Part shown: positions 11,793 through 23,570 of the stretch, piece after piece
Numbering within the stretch: the first letter of the stretch is position 1
Layout of the letters: the number at the start of each line of letters is the position of its first letter
Source: Volvariella volvacea V23
Lineage: Eukaryota; Basidiomycota; Agaricomycetes; Agaricales; Pluteaceae
NCBI GenBank assembly: GCA_000349905.1
Contig: KB722760.1
Location: forward strand, 417,645 to 481,644
Direction: 5' to 3'
DNA length: 64,000 nucleotides
Made by a program: the position numbers and the translations under genes
The notes under the pieces: model-generated
Told to the model about the DNA's origin: nothing
Database searches by the model: none
Seen by the model: the letters and a program-made list of their open reading frames with translations, nothing else

Positions 11793-13837
11793 TGGAGTTC
11801 ACGCCTGCACCCGCAATTCACAGAGTCCTGTGTGCCGATTGCGGTGAGCTGCACGCTCTCGGGCTTGGACGCGGACTAACTCGTCGCAGGAACGCCAATC
11901 GTGCCCAACTCTGCAAATCTCTGCGTAGCCTGTCTACGGAATACGTGAGTCAGCTTCTACCCGGCCCCGACGAGTCTCATCGTCCTCAGCGTCGACGTTA
12001 CAGAGGGCATCCCCAAGCAAGGTCAGTCTTCTCAATTTGTAGCCAACTATCGCTGACGCCCAACAGCATCTGTATCGTACTGCCGCAACTGCGAGCGATT
12101 TCTATCGCCACCATCGTCATGGACCCTTGCTAGACCAGAATCGTCCGAGCTCCTCGCCATCTGCCTCAAAAAGCTCAAGGGCCTCAACAAGGTCCGACTC
12201 ACAGAGGCCCACTTTATCTGGACGGAGCCCCACTCAAAACGCCTTCGTGTATCGCTAACAATCCAAAAAGAGGTGAGTGCGCTGTATTATAACAACTAGT
12301 GCTGTCCCTTATGAATCGTGCTAGGTTCTCACAAACACCATCCTTGAACAAACCTTTGAAATCGAATACCTGGTCCAACACGGACAATGCCCGGACTGCG
12401 CCCGTCTAGCAGCCAAGAACACTTGGAAAGCCCTCGTCCAAGTTCGCCAAAAAGTTCCACACAAACGGACCTTCCTCTTCTTGGAACAACTCATCCTCAA
12501 GCATGGAGCCCAAAAGGACACGATATCGGTAAAGGAGGTCAGAGATGGCCTGGACTTTTTTTATAGCACGCGGAGTCACGCACAGAAGATGACCGAGTTT
12601 CTGAATGGTGTCGTTCCTGTGAGGTGAGGGGCTATTTTGTAGGCAATTTGAATGTGTCTCTGAAGCGCTCTATATTCCCCTCAGATCCAAAGCATCAGAG
12701 CAGCTCCTCTCCGCCGACACACACTCCAACACCGCCAACTTCAAATACACCTACTCTGTCGAAATCGCCCCAATCTGCAAAGACGATCTCATCTGCATAC
12801 CCCCAAAACAAGCTCGCGCCCTTTCGAACATCTCGCCTCTGACGATATGCGTTAGGGTAGGCAACTCGATACAGCTGCTGGACCCTATAACGCTCCAGCT
12901 GGTCGAGGTCACCGCAAGCGTCTATTGGAGACAGCCGTTTGAGGCTCTAGCTAGCGTCACTGATCTAGTCGAATTCACGGTGCTAGACGTCGAGATTGAC
13001 CACAGCCACGGGCACGGGCACGGACAAAAAGGCCACTCCCAAGGCCAAGCCAAGTCGTCGAGGAAATACGTCCTGGCCGATGCCCAAGTCGCACTCGCCG
13101 GGGCGTTCAAGTCCTCGTCCAAAAAAGCGGGAGACATGGACGACGAGATGGACTATGACGGGTTCGGCTCGAATTCACAGATTTTCCATACAAGGACGCA
13201 TTTGGGCGGGATACTGCAGCCGGGGGACACTGTGCTTGGGTATCACCTTACGAACTCGAACTACAACTCTGACGCGTTCGCTTCCCTGCCTACATCTCGC
13301 ATTCCCGACATCATACTGGTGAAGAAGACGTACCCGAACAGGAGGAAGAAGAACAAGGCGCGGAACTGGAAGCTGAGGAGCATTGCGAAGGAGGCGGGCG
13401 AGGAGGGCGAGACGGGGAACACTGTCGGCGGGCGGGGCGTTGTGGGCAGGATGGGCGGGAGGGATCAGAAGAAGGTGGAGGAGGATTATGAGCTGTTCCT
13501 AAGAGATCTGGAGGAGGACCCGGAGATGAGGGGGGCGGTGAATTTGTACAAGGTCAAGCCGAAGCATGTTGGGGACGGGGATGTGGGAATGGATGTGGAG
13601 GAGGGGGATGTGGGTGCTGGTGCTGCTGGGCAGATGGGAAAGAGAGGAGGGAGGAAGAGGAAGGGAGGGCAGTATGGGATGGATGTGGATGAGGAACCGG
13701 TTGGGCAGGGTGTGGCTGGGGAGGATGGGGAGGATGATGAGGCGGATTTCCCGGAGATCAAGTTGGATGAGCTGTTGGAGGACTTTGATGAGTTGACGCT
13801 TGGGCCTGATGGCGATGAGCCGGGGGAGCAGCATTAA
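11793..13837 (+). CDS. NMD3: 60S ribosomal export adaptor NMD3
   Basis: NMD3 binds the pre-60S subunit in the nucleus and recruits the exportin Crm1, then is released in the cytoplasm. The ATG at 11793 gives MEFTPAPAIHRVLCADCG. After three short introns the N-terminal zinc-binding cysteines follow in CxxC pairs (CADCG, LCVACLRN, YCRNCERF), and later GQCPDCARLAAKNTW completes the second pair set. The signature middle KVPHKRTFLFLEQLILKHGA and SHAQKMTEFLNGVVPVR is present. The C-terminal half (12980-13837) is one exon, with a His/Gly/Lys-rich loop near the start, LGGILQPGDTVLGYHL, and a basic KNKARNWKLRSI segment typical of the nuclear localisation region. The acidic tail from about 13700, ending with GPDGDEPGEQH, likely includes the export signal (leucine-rich LDELLEDFDELTL). 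Length is about 590 residues, somewhat above yeast Nmd3. Its 3' end has been copied into the K2-S2 spacer. Confidence 0.93.
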
Positions 13838-14300
13838 GCCAAGTTTGGAATTGCGAGGGTGAGAGGTGTTGGTGTATAAGAGAGGGGGTTGTTTGTTGAG
13901 CACCACTATCACTCGAGTTTTTGAGTTTACGCGTTGATGTAGGAGCCTATTCCGTGTAGATCGTCGATGCCAGTCTGTTATTGCAACGTGGACGTCGTCG
14001 TTGCGATCACCGACGTATCAATCATGAGGGCACCAGCTCAGGTCAGAAATCTAAGGGGTGCAAGTCGTCGTCGCACCTTCAGTTACTAACACAAGGATCC
14101 CAGCCCAAGCGTGACAATAAATCAGGTGACAGGCGCTTGATGATGTGACTGTACGCGCTCCAACGCGCCACTGGCACCATGGCCGATATCATACCGCGAC
14201 TGGACCGCATACAACGATGGTGGCTGTCCCACTCAGAGGCCCTTGCGGCGCGTGGATACCACATCTACAGGCTGAACGACAGCGGCATCGCGATTCCTGA
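13795..14300 (+). repeat. tandem duplication source block: NMD3 3' end, spacer, K exon 1
   Basis: This block, from the last codons of NMD3 through the start of K2, recurs in the same order at about 15785-16330. Shared landmarks include the GGGCCT(G/A)ATGGCG end of NMD3, a GAGTATCAC/GAGCACCAC-ACTATAAC/TATCAC motif, TGTAGATC, AGGATCCCAGCC, and the CAGGTGACAGGC...TTGATGAT motif before CGCGCCACTGGCACCATGGC at the kinase start. Confidence 0.7.
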
Positions 14301-15741
14301 CCCACTGCCAATGATCTGTCGTCGGTACAGCCCGTTTCCGTATGCGAGTGTTGGGCCGTGTGATATGACGGTTGAGCCTCTTCAGTTTTTGGGTTGTCGG
14401 GGATCGGTGGGTGGTGCTTGTTCAGTGGCTTTGCGATTGTCGTGACTGATAGGTTCGAATCCACGCCACTCCGACAGGTGTTTGTATATCACGCCCTGAC
14501 GACAGAAGGGTATCATGTCACGCTGAAATGGGTGCTAATTGATTCGGACGAGTATCGCATCTTGAAATTCATACACGAAAACCCCTCAACTGAAGAGGGG
14601 TTCAACCACGTTATGCCCGCGTTGGATATCATTCATGGCATGCATGAAGGATACTGTGCTGTTGTGATGCCTAGGTATTCTTTTCGTGCGTGGATCCGAG
14701 GAAGATGACGTAGTTCTCGGCTTGTGCAGGTGGGACGAGGTCCGCTGTGCGCCATGGGTGGAACAACATTTTTATACCCCGAGCACTATATTGGACTACT
14801 TGGAAGCTGCATTAAAGGTACGGTGTAGATTTGCTTACTTTTGGACATATTCTCATTCTAACTCTTTACAGGCACTATCCTATCTCCACGAAAACCGTAT
14901 CATTCATCGGGTAAGTTTTTTTCTCAGCCCCCTTCGTTTGCTTCATCAAGGCAACATACAGGATCTGGTCTCTCGCCACATGTTACAAAATCAGTTATGG
15001 GATTCGTGGAATAGCACGTACCGTTTTAGAAGTATCCAGGATCAACCGCAGTTTTGGAAGTGCAACGAAATGACAAGGCAACTTCGTACCTCCGGGGGAA
15101 TGCTATATGCATTGATTGATTTCAGCCTTGCAAAGAGACTAGAACCGGGATGTGACCGCCTGCCTTATGAGGAGTCATATGTAGGCCCGCCATACGAGTA
15201 TCACCCTCGAGATACAGCCCATGGTGAGTATGACTATGATCCATTTGCTTATGATGTTGCTATGCTAGGTAATACATTTTGTCGTGAATTTCAAGTGAGT
15301 GTTCATTAATCTCACGCTTGCACTCGGTTTTGACCCTTCATGCGCCCTTAGCATAATATTCCATCCATCCCCCTACTCGCTCCACTATTCGATGGAATGA
15401 TTAATCCTCAAATAGAAAGACGATTCACAGCGAAACAGGCACTTGATTTCCTCATTGCTCGGAGAGCCGAGATGAGCTCTTCTGAACTTTCAGCTGAACT
15501 TCCCGATGCGACTAAATATGTGGACAACAAGGATAACCTCGGTGATACATATGATAGATGGGTAGGTCTCCCAGAGGAATTTGTGAAGAAATGGGCACCA
15601 TTGTACAAAGTTCGATATCCCTCGATGTGGACATTGTTTTTGAGAAGGATTTGTTATGATGAACGTATCTATAGGGTAGTGGCATGGATCAGACGACAGT
15701 GGGATTGTGTGTTTAGACGAAAGTGGACTCGGCTCACATAA
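14179..15741 (+). CDS. protein kinase-like protein K2 (six exons, 424 residues)
   Basis: The exons are 14179-14406, 14478-14674, 14730-14817, 14872-14910, 14962-15294 and 15352-15741, together 1,275 bases with a continuous frame. Kinase landmarks: Lys about residue 93 in VTLKW, Glu about 101 in SDEYRILKFI, HRD about 183-185 in ENRIIHRDL, and DFS about 237 in LIDFSLAKRLEPG. The HRD codons straddle the intron at 14911-14961. The aspartate is followed by LVSRHMLQN, so the standard Lys (D+2) and Asn (D+5) are missing. The DFG glycine is replaced by Ser. This may be a divergent kinase or a pseudokinase. It begins 342 bases after the NMD3 stop on the same strand. The final exon is nearly identical in nucleotide sequence to those of K1 and K3. 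Confidence 0.82.
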
Positions 15742-15790
15742 TGTGAAGTCGAGGGAGGAACCTATCCTTCAGAGCACGGGTGGAGAAGGG

Positions 15791-15843
15791 GAAGATGATG
15801 AGGTGGGCTGGCCCTTGGGCCTAATGGCGGGAAGCGGCATTAA
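15791..15843 (+). pseudogene. decayed duplicate of the NMD3 3' end
   Basis: The segment ends TTGGGCCTAATGGCGG and, after a shortened stretch, GGCATTAA. This mirrors the last codons of NMD3 (TTGGGCCTGATGGCGATGAG ... CAGCATTAA). A piece is deleted and no upstream NMD3 coding sequence remains. It is the left edge of the second tandem block, so the K2 duplication probably started inside the final exon of NMD3. Confidence 0.6.
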
Positions 15844-16192
15844 CCATTGATGCGCTTTTGTGAGGGCAGGGAGTATTTCAGTGCGTAAGAGAAGAAGTTA
15901 TATATTGAGTATCACTATAACTTTGATTTTTAAGGCCTTAAAGCCTAACGTGTGTAGATCATTGCTGCGAGTGACAAATGTGTTTAGGGTTATTTTAATG
16001 TCGCAATCCCTCACTTCAACTACTAATGCTGATACACCCAGCATATCATGGGGCCCCGTCGTCGTATCTTCAGTTACACCCCTCAGAAGGATCCCAGCCT
16101 AAGATCCTAACATAGCAATAATCAGGTGACAGGCTGTTGATGATATGACTTTACGTGCAACTCCAAACTTGAAGCAGACGCGCCACTGGCAC

Positions 16193-16330
16193 CATGGCAG
16201 ACCTAGAAATCATCACAATCCCGCAAGTGGACCGCATACAATGATGGTGGCTGTCTCGCTCAGAGAGGCCTTTGAGGCTCGTGGATATCACATCTACAAA
16301 CGGAACGGCCACGGCATCGCGATCCCTGAC
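16193..16330 (+). pseudogene. broken kinase-like exon 1
   Basis: The ATG at 16193 begins like the K genes (MAD, then PQVDRIQ), but the next codon is TGA where K2 and K3 have CGA/AGA. The WWLSRSE stretch follows in frame, then a frame slip breaks GYHIYK. No downstream kinase exons follow. Instead the sequence changes to the S2 upstream region. It is a truncated relic from the tandem duplication. Confidence 0.75.
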
Positions 16331-16726
16331 CTGATTCAGAATGGCGTTGTAGTTCAAAATCAGGTAAGAATTATGGATGATCAGTATTGTTTCAACCATT
16401 TCCTTATGCTTACATCACACGTTGTTGATATACTAGTAGCAGAGCGCTCACTTGTGTGCATAGTACGAATAACGACTGGGCTTGTGGGATGCCAAATGCG
16501 GTTGAAGAAAGGGAGCCCTGATAACCGCTTACAAGTGGTTGAGTCATGGCCAAGAACGGAGTGTACCACTGGATAATCATGAAATTACCATCAAGTTATT
16601 GATGCCTATAATTGTCCAAATCTTGATAAAGTAGCAGTCAGTTCGCATTTCACTGGCTACCTCCTTCCTGCATCTCTTGTGGACACTCGATTTATACTAA
16701 CCGAAATAGTCCTGTGGCAGTTTAGA

Positions 16727-17679
16727 ATGGTTGGAAATGCGAGAAATCCTCCTCCTGTCGCCTCCGCTCTTCCTCCTCCCCCTCCTCCTTTAGGTGTATT
16801 CCGGGTAAGCAAACTCATGTTGTTATACTTCTTGTGATTTAATAGAACACGAAAGATCGGAGAACTTGTCACCATCCTCTATGACTTGCCTGACGAATTC
16901 CTCGAACAGAGTGGCGCCAAGTGCCCAGGATTTCAGAAAGGTAGTGTAGTTCGCATCGGCCAACATTTCCCACCCCAAATGGTTGTACCACTTCTTTATC
17001 CTAGTTGGACTGCTCTAATATTCACTATGCTATTTATCAGGTCACCAACGCCTTTCATCCAAAGAAGACTGCTCCGTTCTATACGTATCAATTAGTTTGT
17101 GAAGGAGTTGAGAAAGTGGAGCGGTGGTGTAAATGCACTCTCTCGAGCGCTCTGGAGAAGAATATTGCAAGGCGCCTGGAAACGTCGGAGAGGAGCATGA
17201 AGCCAGGAATTTCAATCAAGAGAATTCATGATGGTGGCATGGAGTATTATGTGCATGCAGGATGCCTTGAACCTATCACCATAAATAGAGATGCGGCGCA
17301 GGGCGGGGGATCAGCAGTGAGATGCAATCCATATACTACCCCTCATCGTTGACCTTTCTGTAGGCGGTCTCAACCTATGCAAAGCTCAAAGAGGCCCTAA
17401 GCGCGGGCAAAGAGCTCAACTTCCTCCTACCAAAGAACACAAAGGTCTTAGTCGACCACAAGTCTTATTCGGTACACAGTGTAAGCTTTTGGGATTATCA
17501 GCCTTACGAGGGAATTGATGAATACCTCCATTCACTAGCTGGGTCAGCCCAAGACAAACGGCATGCACAGAAGGATAGAGTTTGGATACATAGAATCAGA
17601 GGAAGAAGTCCGAGAATATAGCAGCATCTTCACAGTACCAGGTTTTATGTTGATGCGCGCCGGTAGTAACCCCCAATAA
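16727..17679 (+). CDS. uncharacterised protein S2, paired with kinase-like K3 (five exons, 245 residues)
   Basis: The exons are 16727-16804, 16856-16981, 17041-17316, 17364-17480 and 17539-17679, all in phase 0 and together 738 bases. The N-terminus is Pro-rich (MVGNARNPPPVASALPPPPP). The core reads IGELVTILYDLPDEF, KGSVVRIGQ, TNAFHPKKTAPFYTYQLV, EKNIARRLETSERSMKPGI, MEYYVHAGCLE, LSAGKELNFLLPKNTKVLV and LGQPKTNGMHRRIEFGYIE. No domain is recognised and there is no signal peptide or membrane segment. S1 and S2 keep the same intron positions and open frame despite clear divergence, which argues that both are functional genes. The start was chosen because the ATG and leader are conserved in both copies. 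Confidence 0.75.
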
Positions 17680-17913
17680 TTGTTGTGCTAGCTCTATGCT
17701 GTAAAATAAGCGAGTTGATTCGACTAAGGCTTATAAGTAGCAGTTGCTATCCATTCTCAAGGCGAGTTGCAGCCTCAAAGATTACCAACCACGTCCTATA
17801 AACGGTTGTTTCGTGTTTGTTGCCTATTATATATGCGTGACGCGTGCCCAATCACATGACGCCCACAGCCCACATTGTCCCTTGTGACAGACCTTACGTG
17901 CTGACTTACCACT

Positions 17914-19485
17914 ATGGCAGACGCTGTTCCGGACGTGGATCGCATACAAAGATGGTGGTTGCCTCGCTCAGAAGCTTTGGCGGCTCTTGGATACCATATT
18001 TACAAACTCAATAAGCATGGCGTCGCGATTCCTGACCCAATACCAATGTGTGGCCCTCAGTACAACCCATTTCCGTATGCCAGTGTTGGGGCTTGCAGTA
18101 CGTTGTTCAAGCCTCTTCAATACTTAGGCTCTCAAGGTTCTGTGAGTGGATCTCTACTAAACTTAGGACATCACGTCTAATGAGTGTGTAATTGGATCTG
18201 GAATTGTGCCACTCGACAGGTATCCGTATATCATGCCCTGACGACAGAAGAGTATCATGTCACGCTGAAATGGGTACCAATTGATTCAGAAGAGTATCGC
18301 ATTCTAAAATTCATACACGAAAATCCCTCCTCCGAAGAGGAATTCAAGCACATTATGCCCGTATTGGACATCATTCATGGCATGCATGAAGAACTCTGTG
18401 TTGTTGTGATGCCCAGGTATTGTCCAGCAACCCATTGTGTACCGAGCGGAGAAAATTGAGTTGTTCTTGGCTTATTCAGGTGGGATGAAGTCCATTGCGC
18501 GCCATGGGTGGATCAATTTTTCTATAGCGCAGCTACTATATTGGACTACTTAGAAGCTGCATTAAAGGCACGTTAGGATGTCTTGATCACAATTATATTT
18601 TCGGTCAAACCCTATACAGGCACTTTCATACCTACACGAGAATCGTATCGTCCACCGGGTAAGAATATAGATTTCTTATATTCTTCCGTTTACTTAGTTA
18701 AGACACTATTCAGGATCTGGTCTTCCGCCACATGTTACAAAATCAACTATGGGACTCATGGAATAGTATATCCCACTGGACAGATAGCCGGGATCGACCG
18801 CAGTTTTGGAAGCGCAATGAAATGACAAGGCAACTTCGTACAAGCGGGCAAATGCTCTACGCGTTGATCGATTTCAGCCTTGCAAAGAGACTCGAGCCCG
18901 GTTGCGACCGCCTACCTTGCGAAGAATCATTTGTAGGCCCTTCGTACGACTATCACCCACAAGACACTGCCCATGGTGAGTATGATTACGATCCATTCGC
19001 TTATGATGTTGGTCTACTAGGTTATACATTCTGCCGTGCATTTCAAGTGAGTGTCCAATAATCAAAGACTTGCCATTATTTTGACCATTTCTTAGCACCA
19101 TATTCCATCCATTCCTCTGCTTGCTCCACTATTCGACGGAATGATTAATCCTCGAATAGAAAGACGCTTCACAGCGAAACAGGCACTCGATTTCCTCATT
19201 GCTCGGAGAGCCGAGATGAGCACTTCTGAACTTTCAGCTGAACTTCCCGATGCGACTAAATATGTAGACAACAAGGATAACCTCGGTGATACATATGATA
19301 GATGGGTAGGTCTCCCAGAGGAATTTGTGAAGAAATGGGCACCATTGTACAAAGTTCGATATCCCTCGATGTGGACATTGTTTTTGAGAAGGATCTGTTT
19401 CAACGGGCGTGTATATTGGGCGGTGGCATGGATCAGACGACAGTGGGACAATGTGTTTGGACGAAGGAGGATTCGGCGCACATAA
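17914..19485 (+). CDS. protein kinase-like protein K3 (six exons, one GC-AG intron)
   Basis: It is organised as in K1 and K2: exon 1 17914-18141, then exons carrying VSVYHALTTEEYHVTLKW (beta-3 Lys), the SEEYRILKFI helix, MPRW, ALSYLHENRIVHRDL, LIDFSLAKRLEPG and YDVGLLG, and a final exon from about 19096 to 19485. The third intron (18568-18619) starts GCACGT after AAAG, where K1 and K2 have GTACAG and GTACGG, so it must be spliced as a GC-AG intron or the protein is truncated shortly after the N-lobe. Otherwise the frame is open. As in its paralogues, DFG is DFS and the catalytic-loop Lys and Asn are missing. It lies about 235 bases downstream of S2 on the same strand. Confidence 0.75.
18568..18619 (+). 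other. GC-AG intron in K3
   Basis: The exon end ATTAAAG is followed by GCACGT, with the acceptor CTATACAG at 18612-18619. The same intron in K1 and K2 has a GT donor. GC-AG introns are a known minor class, so splicing may continue at reduced efficiency. Confidence 0.7.
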
Positions 19486-22400
19486 TTTGAAGTGTCCTTC
19501 TTGACACTACACTTCCATCATGTATTCTCTTTCTTAAACGCAATATGGCACGAAACCTGAATGAAACTCCCGTGAAAACTTTGATTCCTGTCGTGTGGTC
19601 ATACTTACTCGCCAAGAGTAACTGCAAGCCTAATAGGCATTTCCATCAAAATACTGTTTCATGTGACATACATATAATGTCATTGATACACGAAACTACG
19701 ATGGGGACGGAGCTATAGCGTTCCTGTAGAGACCGGACCGTAATACGATGATGCCTGTGACTCTGGACGTGGACCTGCGGGTTGATGAGATAAAGAGCTG
19801 ATGAGCGTGATTCCTATCGTCGCTCAGCATCTCAGAAAAAGGAAGCGCGTCGGGTCAATCTGAATAACATTCAACATTTAGAAAGTTCACTGCCTGTTTC
19901 GGGATGACGTACAGAAGTACTCTCCGATGATGTAGGCATTACAAGTCAGGGAATACCAACCCACCCATGAGGAAAGTACACGTTAGGCCTGATGTTTCCC
20001 GAGTACGCAATTAGTGGGTGAGGGTAGCGGAAAGGCGTCCACCCTTCGTGTAAAGAGTGCAGGGAAACGGAAAAACATGTAGGGGCGACAACAAGGTGTG
20101 TCCAGGAAGAAACAAGGCCCGTTCTCAACGGGTCTTCCGGGCCTGTACGTATTTCACCGGACCTGCTATCGTTCGGACATGGCAACAGCGCTATCGATGG
20201 GTGGTGGTGTCAAAGCGGGCCCGTGGAGGGCGATAGTACTGTCCGGGAGGGAGATCAGGAATTCCACAAATGCCGGCGGCAAGAAGACAGAATCTGAAGG
20301 GTTGAGCGCGTGTCAAAAGAAAATGGAGAACGCTCGAAAAAGGGAGGAAGCATGATTCGGGATAACGGATATACCTGCCTTAGGGGTTGTCCTAACGTGG
20401 CTAAGCACTATTGAAGCAGTGCTATTATTCCACTATAGGTAGTCGAGCCTGAGCCATGAGTCCGCATTGAAGTGTGAGTGATGATCTCTTCCGTGGGCAC
20501 GCCCAGCTCAATCAGACCCTCAGCATGTGCTCGACCACGTCATATGAAAATCTTCATAATGGATTGTATCCTTCTCCCGAAGGCGTTCCTATTACCTTCT
20601 ATGACATCTCTTGGGATGACACGCGGTCATTGTGTATACTTGTGTATTGAGCCAAGGTTGATGCGGGTTCAATACACCATGCTCATGTGCTCTCGCGGGC
20701 CTCCATTCAATAATGATCACCTTGATAATGGGAAGCCGATGTTAAAAAACCAGAGGAAAGCGAGCGATGGAGAAAGCGATTTCCGTCAAGACATCACTAA
20801 CTCCTTCCACTTGCCTATTGGGACTTTTTGTATACACGTGTTCAACGAATTCATTTCCTTCCGTTTCATTTCCATCACCAGAAAAAACTCCACCAATTGT
20901 CCCTTTGCGTACCGGATTATGACCTTTCGGTAGCATACCGCGGTGATTCTGCATCCGGTGCCGGTTCGGCGTGTCACCTGCGAGGTGAACATTGCACAGT
21001 GCCTGCTGTGCCGCGGCCGGAAAATGAGATCACATACCGCAGCACACTTGTTCAGACCCATTCACCATCATCCCACACGACACCAATGCAAGGGAGATAT
21101 TCCGTTCTATTCCACCTAGTACAAGGTACACGATCTGCCGCATAGGCCGCTGTCCTTCCCGTCGGGGTGAGGGATATTCGCCATTGAGGAGGGGAAATAG
21201 CAGCCATTCCACAGAACGCCGCAATCGTTCCTATGACCAACCGACAGCTGTTGGGGCCTGACTAGACCCCCCATGTCAAGGTTATCGCTTCTTGTTACGT
21301 GGAGTTTATGCTCTTGTCCGCTCGGACTCGACTATCGTGGCCACCGTAGACAGTATTTAGTACGTATTGTTTGGTCTTCGCCAGTAGTATCGCCGAGAAC
21401 AAACCGATGACGAGCTCGCTGATAATGAGATGATTAGTGCACAATCATGCATGCACAGTGCCACCAAAGGGGATTGACGGATTGAACTTTGATCGACGGG
21501 CCAATTGCAACGGGTTTGGAAAGGCCGAAAATGCAGAGAAAAAGGGACAATGTGATGTATGACAAGTTCAGTGGTTTATCTTCCCCAGCCCAGGGATGGG
21601 GTAGGACTGCTGTCAGCGGGGAATGGAAAGGGACGCCGAATGCCTTCTGATTCTGGGAAAAGGGTCCTAATCGTCTTCCAACGTTTCCGCCCAAAGCACC
21701 CAAGGTTTGATGTGGCGCGTTCTTTGTGGCTGTCTAGACGCAGTTTTCTGCTCCTGATGGGAATGTGATTGTAAATTTTGCAGAGGATAGTAGCATTGTC
21801 TTGCGATCGTCGTCTGGAATGAGGTGCTCCTTGCGCGGAGTGCCGTTAATGTAATGCTGTAATCCAAGAAATGACCGATTCGGGCTGATAATGACGGTGG
21901 CGGAGCCCTAGGCTATGTATAGCCAAGTCTAGATACGCCATCAGAGTCAATGTTACCATACTCACTGCATGACATGTATTCAAGCTCGCATCGGGCATCG
22001 ACGTCAACATATCAGCTCCCGATGATAAGCAGTTCGGCGGCCTCTGTAGAGTACTTCTATTCTCACTCTTAGACCTTCACGATAGCACTTTTGATATATT
22101 GTGTGGACTAGCGAGTGATGGATCGCGCGACGCGCGCACCATCAGAAATAAATGAGACCTGGCTGCTGGTGTGCAGCGGAACCAGAACCGGGATTGTTGC
22201 GTAGAGGGAAACAAGATGGTCGACGACCAAGTTGCTCCAAGAACGACAACAGCCGTCTGCCGGCGGCTTCTGTATCGGACTTGGAAAACATATCCTGCCT
22301 CAAATCGGGCGATAAGCATTTATCTAAGTGTATATGATAACCCACTTATACCATAGATAAATTTGCTGAAATATTACCACGGCGACTTAGCAATTTAAAC

Positions 22401-23570
22401 AAATGGACCACCAGAGGAATATGTGTTTTGCCTCTGATGATTTTCACACTTGACGTCAGTGCAAAGCATGGCAGAGGAACCTCGAAAAATCGAGGTGATG
22501 TGGAGGAAAAGCGTCAGTTTATTCTACGAGCTAAAGTGGGCTACTGGGAAGTTTTAGAGCAACAAATCACTTGAACAACGTAACTTGATGCTTCTTCTGT
22601 AGACGTCTGACACCGAGAGCATCTCACGGGCGAAGATAGAGAGGCTCCGTGTCGGTAAAGATTGCGCCTCTCGAAGTCGTCATGGGAATAAAGTAGTCGT
22701 CGATCTACGGCAGCGCACCCACCTAAACCCCACACGGCGGCCCATGCATGGCTTGTTCTCTCCTCCAGGCGAAGCACCGCGACAGAGACCGTGTCAAATG
22801 GGCAAGTGTTCATCAAAACAAGACGTCAGGTAGTGTTCACACTATCCCGCTGTACAGTACGTGCATGGCGCGCACCCGAGTCCGTGATTGGCTTTACATA
22901 CTCCAGTGCAATACTCCACCTTAAGCTTGAGGCAAAATCTTAACCAGAGGCTTAGCTTCCGGTACGTTCGGACGCAAAAGCCGGAGCATAGAAGCGCCCA
23001 ATTTGCAAATTTCAGTGCTTGGTATTGGACCATACCGCCGGATGCTTCATTTGCCCCACTATGTTGTGCAAGTAACATCACTAGGGTTCTAAAGTCCCAA
23101 GCGTGCAGGTTATCGAATGGAGTTGTGAATTTTACTATCTCGAGGTGAGGTACGTATTGCGAGGACGTGGAAAGCTTTCATTGGAGGGTTTGGATATAGA
23201 GTCCGCTATCGTGACGGCTTGAAGAAGTCTTGAGGGGTAAAATAAGAGCGATGTGCTCTGGAACGGCGGCGTGAAGGGTGATTAAGGTACGACAAGGCAC
23301 CAACTGATATGAGGACGCTGATGGAAGGCGGGGAAAGAAGGCACCGCGAGCCTAGAACTCGTTCAACACGAACAATACTTGCGGGCCTTGTGAGTAGAAG
23401 AGAAGTGTCGTGCTAGTCACTAGCTCTGCTAAGTCTTAGCTAACAATCCTGCAAGCAACTCTACCCCTACTTGCGCTATCAATACCTTGCTTCTCGGTGC
23501 AATATTTGGTGACCGCATCTCCACAAATGAATGATAGAGAAAACAAAAGGGAAGATAACGCAGACAAACG

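Larger units (their letters stand above)
15785..16330 (+). repeat. second copy of the NMD3-end / spacer / K exon-1 block
   Basis: It matches 13795-14300 in order and orientation but with many substitutions and indels. It ends inside kinase exon 1 where the sequence switches to the upstream region shared by S1 and S2 (CCTGATTCAGAATGGCGTTG onward). Confidence 0.65.
16330..19490. repeat. right arm of the inverted segmental duplication (S2 + K3)
   Basis: It is the counterpart of 640-4200 read on the opposite strand, with the same gene order (S then K), the same exon boundaries and a short S-K spacer (about 235 bases in each arm). Confidence 0.75.
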
